Source: Theristus sp. LFF4_11
Taxonomy: Eukaryota > Nematoda > Chromadorea > Monhysterida > Xyalidae
DNA length: 64,000 nucleotides
Assembly (NCBI GenBank): GCA_030248135.1
Contig: JASANC010003123.1
Coordinates: 1-64,000 of the forward strand
Reading direction: 5' to 3'
This document shows, in pieces, positions 57,309 to 64,000 of the stretch (its first letter is position 1; the number at the start of each line of letters is the position of its first letter). A program made the translations under genes and the position numbers. The notes under the pieces were generated by a model. It saw only the letters and a list, made by a program, of their open reading frames with translations. It was not told the DNA's origin and did not search any database.

Positions 57309-58023
57309 CATTGTTTTTTGTTCATAAAAGAAAAGAGAATTATAAAAGTAGAATTGTAACCACAATACTATTGTTTTCTTTGTCTTGACAGTTTTTGTCT
57401 TTGTTTTGTTTTTTCTACTGCTTTCATCCACTACGATAATACCGTGATAAAGCAATTGTGCATTTTATTAACAATTTTTATTTTCGGGGTTTTTATTGGG
57501 TATTTTGGAGTTTTCCTGTTTTTAGGAAACTACATAAAACATAACAAAAACATTGTATTTTCTAACTGCTCGTTACTTTCTTTGCTTTAAAATTTGAAAA
57601 AAAACGTGTAAAAATACGGGATGTGCCCTTTTAATATGGCGGTGCACTGATATCATTTGTTTTTAACCGTCAATTTATATTATTGTTTGCTGTCCCTTTT
57701 CACATTGTCAGTCCACGTGCAATCAGGCCACAACATTGCGTTGTTTGCGACGGCATAAAGTTTTAAACTTTCCTCTCTTTTAAAAAAGCACACTTGATAA
57801 GTGCTATCAGTGTCAGCTAGCTAATTTCAAAATTGATGCAGCTACCCAGCACAGTCCAGAGACAATCAGGACTCACGCGTTCTGTTTGTTTCAAAAAAGA
57901 TAATGTTTCCAAAATAACTCTGAAAACATGGGGAGCTGTCAAAATAAAAAATGGCAAACAACAACAACTCAGTCGTCATTGATAGCACATACAGCAAACT
58001 AATTCGTTATACTTTTGCACTAA

Positions 58024-58041
58024 TTTTTTGTTTTAATATAG
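58024..58041 (+). promoter_or_regulatory. Possible spliced-leader acceptor of the second bestrophin gene
   Basis: A T-rich tract followed by TTTTAATATAG ends about 25 bases before the start codon at 58067. Its placement fits a trans-splice acceptor, as does the site for the first copy. The intergenic distance from the previous stop is 758 bases. Confidence 0.35.
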
Positions 58042-58066
58042 GAAAGACGCATACGGGTTACGCATA

Positions 58067-61000
58067 ATGACCGTCTCGTACTCGTTGGAAGTGAGCCAAG
58101 CTCGACTGCTCGGTTTTGGAAAGTTACTGTTCCGATGGCGTGGATCAATCTACAAGCTTTTGTACAAAGAAACGCTGATTTTCATCACATTGTATTATAG
58201 TGTAGCACTGGTATATCGCGTGATTCTTCCGGACGAGCAAAAAAGGTAACCCAATGTCACTTAATTGCGTTTATATCTTATAGCACAGCAGTGTTAAAAA
58301 AGTTAACTACCGTTGATCTTGAACCGAGTCCAATGAAATCAAAAACAGTCGCAACACAAAACAAGGTTTCTTTCTTAGAAACTTCGAAGCAGCCGCTGTG
58401 TATTTCCGTCAGTTTAGTCAGTTAATTCCACTGACGTTTGTTCTCGGATTTTTTGTGTCGTTCATCGTGAACCGTTGGTGGGATCAATATCTGGCAATCG
58501 CTTGGCCTGACCGGTAACAAAAATACCATAGATTCTGCTTTTTTCTATCTGAAAAATTTTGTTAAGTGAAGATTCTTTTAATTAAAACTTTTTTTTCAGA
58601 GTAATGGTACTGGTTATAAGCTATGTCAAAGGCAACGACGAACGAGGTCAAATGATCCGTCGTTCAATGGCTCGCTATCTCAATTTGGCAGGAGTTTTTG
58701 TCATGCGAGTAATAAATTTTTCTTGTCTGTGAAATTGATTCAATTTCTAATGCCATATTGCCTCATTGTAATTTTTCAACTGCTGATTTAAATATTTGCT
58801 TAAAAGCACTGATTGTTGTTGTTTTATTTTTTGGTATCGGTTGCAATTTTTGAAGAACTTCTCTTTCTCATTATTTTAGTGCGTTTCCACGGTGGCAAAA
58901 AAGCGGTTTCCAACAATGGATCACATCTTAGCGGCCGGTCTCATAACGCCAGACGAACGAATTGCGTATGAAAGCCTACCGTCACCGTCCGAACCGGGAA
59001 AATGGTTTTTGTTGTTTTTTACTTTGAATATCATTTGTTTGTTTGGTTGGTATAAATTGGTTTTTCAACACAAGGTATTTGCCGTGCATTTGGTTTGCTA
59101 ATCTGGTACAAGTGGCGCGCACAGAAGGCAGATTTATGTGCGATTCCGACATGAAACATCTCATGGAGGTAATGTGAATGAATTAAAAAACTGTCTCAAT
59201 TAGCAAACTGTTTTGTTCGCCCTTTCCAGGAGTTTTTAAACTATCGTAGCAATCTGGGCAGTGCGTTCAGTTGCGACTGGGTCAGCGTGCCATTATGCTA
59301 CACTCAAGTAACTCTTTAGCTATTTAAAATTGAGAAATTCACATTCAAAAAGTTGAAAACGACTGTTCCTAGGTTGCAACGCTGGCTGTCTACTCGTTTG
59401 TTTTTTCCTGTCTACTCAGCCGACAGTACCTGTATCAGGTAAACGTATGGTGTACTGAAAACAGTACTTTTAACGGTTTATTTAACAATTGGTTTAGAAT
59501 TTTCAGTTTCCCCTAAAAATTTCTTCCTAGGTGCCACCGAACTCTCCCGAACTCGGTGTGCTGGACAAGTACGTGCCAATATTTACGCTGTTCGAGTTTT
59601 TCTTCTACGTTGGCTGGCTCAAAGTTGCTGAAGAGTTGATGAACGGTTACGGTGAAGGCGACGACGACTTTGAAATAAACTGTAGGAGAATGCATTTCTG
59701 ATTCAGTTTCAGATGTTGAAATAAGCAGTTTTCATTGCTGAGATTTTGTTTATCTGATATTTACCGGTTACAACTGGTCACATCTCAAAGGTTGGCAGCG
59801 CTCAGTATCCAACAACGAGTTGTGCTGTCAAAGCACACTAGAATCCTTTGCAACCACTGAAACAAAAAATGTCGTATGCTTCAAACTTTTTGTTTCTTTT
59901 TTAGGGACAATCGACCGAAACACACGTATTGCTTATCAAATTTGCGGTCTCCATGCGCAAGTGCCAACGTTGTCACGTGACGTCTATTGGGACGATGAAT
60001 TGGCGAACTTGCCACGTTCTGATTCGCAACCACCGCAACCGTTCCTTGGCTCTGCCATGGCTATGCAGTGTGTTTTTAGGGTATTTTGAATTAAAGAGCC
60101 TTTTGCATTTGGCGGTATTTGACATCCATTCATCCATCAATCCTTTTAATCTCGCAAAAAACATCGTAGAATTGATTTTTTACAACGTAGGTTTGCTGTG
60201 ACAACTATAACGACAATGACTATGTTTCCAGAGTAACAGTAAAAGATTCTGACGAATGGTGGAAAGAAACACAAGAGGAAATTCTTGATGACATCGTCAG
60301 TAAAACGTCGCGTCTGGAAAGCGGCGTGAATCCTCCGACTGGCGAATTGGTGAATCCAGCGTTGACCGACAGCGCCTCAACGATAACCGTGTCAGACAAA
60401 GTTTCATTTTGTTGAAAGCACTAATGTTTTGTTTTCTTGTTTGCTATCGAGACAGTGTACCCGGTTGTTACGACACAGTAATGTTTCACATCCGCGACAC
60501 GATATGCACTGGACGCGGGTATCATTGCGTGTTTGTGTGTGTCTGTGTGTTTGTTTGTGATTTGTGAGATTACTGTGATTACTGTATCAAAGGAGCGCAC
60601 TGGTTTCGTATTATAACTAAATTTTTTCAACTAATTTTTTTTCCTCAAGCCCTCGTGAAAATAACTATGCAAACGCAGTGTTATTTTGTAACATAACATT
60701 CACTATAGTCCAACCGTGCCGTCAAGCGGCACCCCACTGAATGTGTTGCGTCGCAAGCTGCGAAAGCAATCAAGACAGGCGACGATAAACGGCTCGATCG
60801 ATGACGGCACCACACGATCAATGTTAGTTTTTTTTGTTTTGGGGGATAGGTTGCATTCTTCTGATAGTTGAATAAAGATTGTTTTATTTAACAATGCAAC
60901 CGTGTAAAGATTCCCATGATGCCAACTACCCATACACTGAAATTTTTTTGTTTGCTATGCCATACGGTTTTTATTTTTTTGATGGGTTAAAAAAATCTTT

Positions 61001-61948
61001 TATAAACCAATACCAAACTATTTAATCGACAATTTAATTCACTCAGGTTATTAATCATTTACAATCATTATACGGATCCTATCATACGGATGAGGTCATT
61101 CTTCATTATTTAAACACATATTGCAGTAATCATTCATTAGTTTAACAAAAAATACTGAACCAATAGTCTACTACTCGTATCTTTTGTAAAGTGCTGGCAG
61201 CACCATCAGTCGTCAACAATCGAAACAGCAACGAGCCTTGGGTCAACTTCGCGAGTACAAAGCCCGCCGACTGCTGCATGAGAATAGCTTGAGTGGTGTT
61301 TGTTGGGAAGACGAGCGGACCGCGAAAGTGACTGATCAGCCGGCAACAACGGTGATGCAGCCGTTGGGAATTGGAATTTCACCGTTAAACCTTCGCCGTG
61401 ATACGAATGATTCTCTGACTCAGGTTTGCTTCAGCAGCTTAAAATGTGTTACTTTTGAAGGCTCAGTGGAAAGAAAGTTCTCGTCCAAAAGCTGGCGGTT
61501 CGACGCCCCATGTAAACACAATGTCAATGTTAGTGTAGGGTACAACTGTTTATGGACCAAAGAAACGCTCAACTGTTCTGTTAATTGTGCCTGTCGGAAA
61601 AATTAATAGCCGAAAAGCATCAAAACCAAGATAAGGGCTTAGATAATTGGTGCTTCTAGGATTGAACAATGCTCAGATGCTCCACTTCTTTCTGGTGAAA
61701 ATGCGCAGATTTTCTGCATTTGGTACTTTTTACCTAGTGCATTCACGTGACATTAAAAAATAAAAATAACAACCGATTGCTTTTTGAATCTGACGTTTTT
61801 TCAGCTTGCTTTGGACACAACCAATGTGTCGGCATCGTTGTCGTCGGATGACGTCGACACGGCAAGTGGTCGATTCCAGGCGTTGCCGCCGTTGACCGAG
61901 GCCGAGGAACCTTCGGTGGATTTGAGAACGGACTCAATTGACTGTTGA
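58067..61948 (+). CDS. Bestrophin-family chloride channel, second tandem copy
   Basis: Thirteen-exon model, 582 residues, phases agree: 58067-58245, 58379-58513, 58600-58708, 58880-59004, 59075-59168, 59230-59307, 59373-59438, 59531-59681, 59905-60067, 60232-60390, 60709-60822, 61192-61423, 61805-61948. Hallmarks match the first copy: [22 protein letters not shown], neck [68 protein letters not shown] and [12 protein letters not shown]. The acidic cluster reads EGDDDFE (304-310), so the position equal to BEST1 Asp301 is Gly305; the Gln293 position is Glu297, while Asn296 is kept (Asn300). The donor of exon 10 (GTCAGA at 60391) is weak; reading on would stop at TGA 60412 and give a short form. 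The tail diverges from copy one except for an LRRKLRK block and an EYKARR block. Confidence 0.9.
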
Positions 61949-62022
61949 TTTGTTGATTGCTGCATTGTTGCATGATTGTGAAATGGTGGAAGATTAAATT
62001 TTCTTTTTTGTTATTTGTGGTG

Positions 62023-62028
62023 AATAAA
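62023..62028 (+). terminator. Polyadenylation signal AATAAA of the second bestrophin gene
   Basis: AATAAA lies 75 bases after the stop codon and is followed by a GT-rich stretch. It is the clearest 3'-end signal in the window. Confidence 0.6.
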
Positions 62029-62040
62029 GTCGATCAATGT

Positions 62041-64000
62041 TCATCGTTCAGTTTTAAAACGTGCCAGAGCTAAAGAGTTACTGACGTGAATGCAAAATCT
62101 TTCATTGGTTTGTTCAACAATTGGTTTATGTGCAATTTTGGTTTTATTATTAGTTGTATGTTGATTCAAAGTTGGATTTGTTCCAGTCAGATGGAAACCC
62201 TTGCTGATGTTCGGTTGTTTTTTTAAACATTTTTGCGAGTGCAGCTTTTTATTGCGCAAAACTTTAGATGATAATAACTTCTTCTGGTCAACCACGTTGC
62301 AGGTGACATTATTTCGCAATCCGAAATTTGATTAATTTGTCAAATGCTGAAGTTGTTCTTTTATTTTTCTGTGCTCCTGTCGTTTTCTATCAGTGTGTTC
62401 TTGCTGTCCGTTTTCATGTTGCTACTTTCCTTTGTCGTTTCCAGTCGAAATAAACGCTATTCGTTTCATTTGAAAGCGCACTACTTTTTTTGTCTTTTGG
62501 ACAATTTTGACGGTTTGACGCATGGTTTCAGATGAAACACACCAAATAAACTAAACGGGAATACAGTGCACGATGACGGTATCTTGTCAATTTCTCTGCG
62601 AAGAAAAATGGCATGGTTGAAATGCTTTTTCCGCTTGTGTTCCTGTCGTCCGTCAGAGCTTGCCACTCAACAAGAAAAACACGTGCTGCGAAAAAAAACA
62701 GGAAAAAGTAAATGGGAAACGTGTATGGTTATATACGATGTCAGCTGCGGGTTTTGTCCGGGTTTTTGGACAGAGGACACCGCGGGTAAATTCCATGGAG
62801 CTGAAGATGATTGGCTGCACACGTTTGAATCTAGTCATGCTGATTGGTTGTCCCAACGTGCCGTCGGCAATCAACCTGAAGTCACCGCACTGCCATTCCT
62901 TGAAGGAATCCGTGAAAAAAAACATTTCACGAAGCGGTGCAAGAATGTTCGTTGAAGTAGATGTTGTATCATATGTTGGGGGAGTTTAGGCAATGTTTTC
63001 AGCCGGGGCTGGGCTAACTCATGTTATGTTCGTGATTGCAAGACTGCAAGTGCGCAGATAATGTTCCTCTCTTATTTGCGGGTTTTCCGGAAAACAATTT
63101 CATTCCGGTCACAATTTTAGTTAATGCACTCTTCTGCGTTCCTAGACGTGAAACGTTGCAAATCTGATTGTTTATGCGCTTTTTTGGTTAGCTTTCTACA
63201 TTTATTGCGTTTAGGTACGGGTACACGCGCACACGCTAAATTGGATTTAGCCAGAAAAATTTAGCCGTGTTTGCAATGTCGTTGACAGTTTGTGACGCAG
63301 AATTTTGCTGAATATGCAGATAAAAAGTTTAAAAAAGTACGTTATTGCTAGCAATATGCCTTCCACTCGTTGTTTCAAATCTGTGTTTTGCATTTCTATC
63401 ATTTTTTTGGTTTCTAACCTGTGTTCCGTGCTCAATGTCTTCTTCATCACGGCCCCTATTTCTTTCCCGTGCTCAATGGCGTCCTCATTACGGTACCTAA
63501 TTCTGTCTCGTTCTCAATGCCATCCTCATTACGGTCCATATTTCTGCCCCGTTCTCAGTAACGTCCTTACAATATTTTGCTCCCTATTCCTGGCACCGTT
63601 TTTCGTCCATCTTTCTGCATGTGATGTTATTAATGTGGTTAATCTGATGTGTGCAGTGCAATGAAAGTGGAATGGAATAGCTTTTTGATTCCGCAATAAA
63701 ATCCTTTTTCCATTACCCCTAACTAATGAAAAATGGATCAGCGTAAAAGTTCTGTTCTCCCTTGGGTACTACTAAAAGGAGTTGTGAGAAGGAAACGTTT
63801 TGGTTTGCATGATGGATCGTACGTTACAATATGCAATTCATTGTATCATATTTTTGTTCTTGAAACCATGTTTTATTATCTTTTTTTCAATTATTCTTGA
63901 TCAAAGATGCGGAATTGTCTCGAAAGACATGGTCATTGGCGATATCATAAAGATAATGGAAAAAAATTTTTGAACCTACATTACTGTGAAATGACTCTTT
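62041..64000. other. No supported gene; weak open frames and a minisatellite
   Basis: Around 62566-62989 two plus-strand frames and one minus-strand frame are open together, so coding status is undecided. A hydrophobic 63-codon frame at 62344 (MLKLFFYFSVLLSFSISVFL) could be a small membrane protein but lacks other support. At about 63430-63560 a 43-44-bp unit (CTCAATGGCGTCCTCATTAC) is repeated three times. Confidence 0.4.

Noticed and set aside
62566..62989. Possible gene of 109-129 codons
   Set aside because: Several frames on both strands are open together, and a GCTGATTGGTTG repeat block lies inside, so there is no basis to choose one.

Overview
The window looks like eukaryotic, most probably nematode, genomic DNA. 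The coding signal lies in many small exons joined by GT..(TTTTC/TTTCC)AG introns of about 35 to 1,400 bases, and the two best genes are nematode-type bestrophins. Several start codons have a TTTCAG-like site just upstream, where a spliced leader could be added. I cannot name the species. More than half of the window is AT-rich and repetitive, with terminal-inverted-repeat (TIR) elements, minisatellites and one LINE fragment. All multi-exon models below were spliced by eye. I checked that the intron phases agree and that total lengths divide by three, but no alignment or transcript was available.

Layout. Positions 1-14.8 kb are almost entirely mobile DNA: an inverted-repeat element (about 125-1045), a decayed reading frame (1.06-1.73 kb), a 3 kb TIR element carrying a 266-bp satellite with a nested hAT-type element (3.0-6.1 kb), and a TTAA-flanked giant palindrome (8.5-11.25 kb). 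From 14.9 to 21.6 kb a plus-strand gene encodes a membrane protein with two cysteine-rich repeats; its introns hold a LINE fragment, an 810-bp TIR element and a 1.1 kb 8-mer repeat. From 22.5 to 25.4 kb lies a short CEP104-like ciliary/centrosomal protein. At 25.6-32.6 kb are two cysteine-rich minus-strand genes, one with a clear signal peptide, and a small plus-strand gene of unknown function.

From 34 to 43 kb the minus strand carries four consecutive predicted genes for small single-pass membrane proteins with short or low-complexity ectodomains and charged or proline-rich tails. They are followed by a minus-strand gene at 45.0-45.7 kb with docking-motif-like peptides and a tiny plus-strand secreted peptide at 45.9 kb. 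Positions 46-51.4 kb are mostly intergenic with dispersed repeats. From 51.5 to 62 kb two tandem bestrophin genes sit head to tail; their first seven exons have identical lengths but their calcium-clasp residues and C-terminal tails differ. The last 2 kb holds only weak open frames and a short minisatellite.

The genes do not form an obvious pathway. The notable themes are local duplication (bestrophins, cysteine repeats), a run of small lineage-specific membrane or secreted proteins, and heavy invasion of introns by MITE-like elements.
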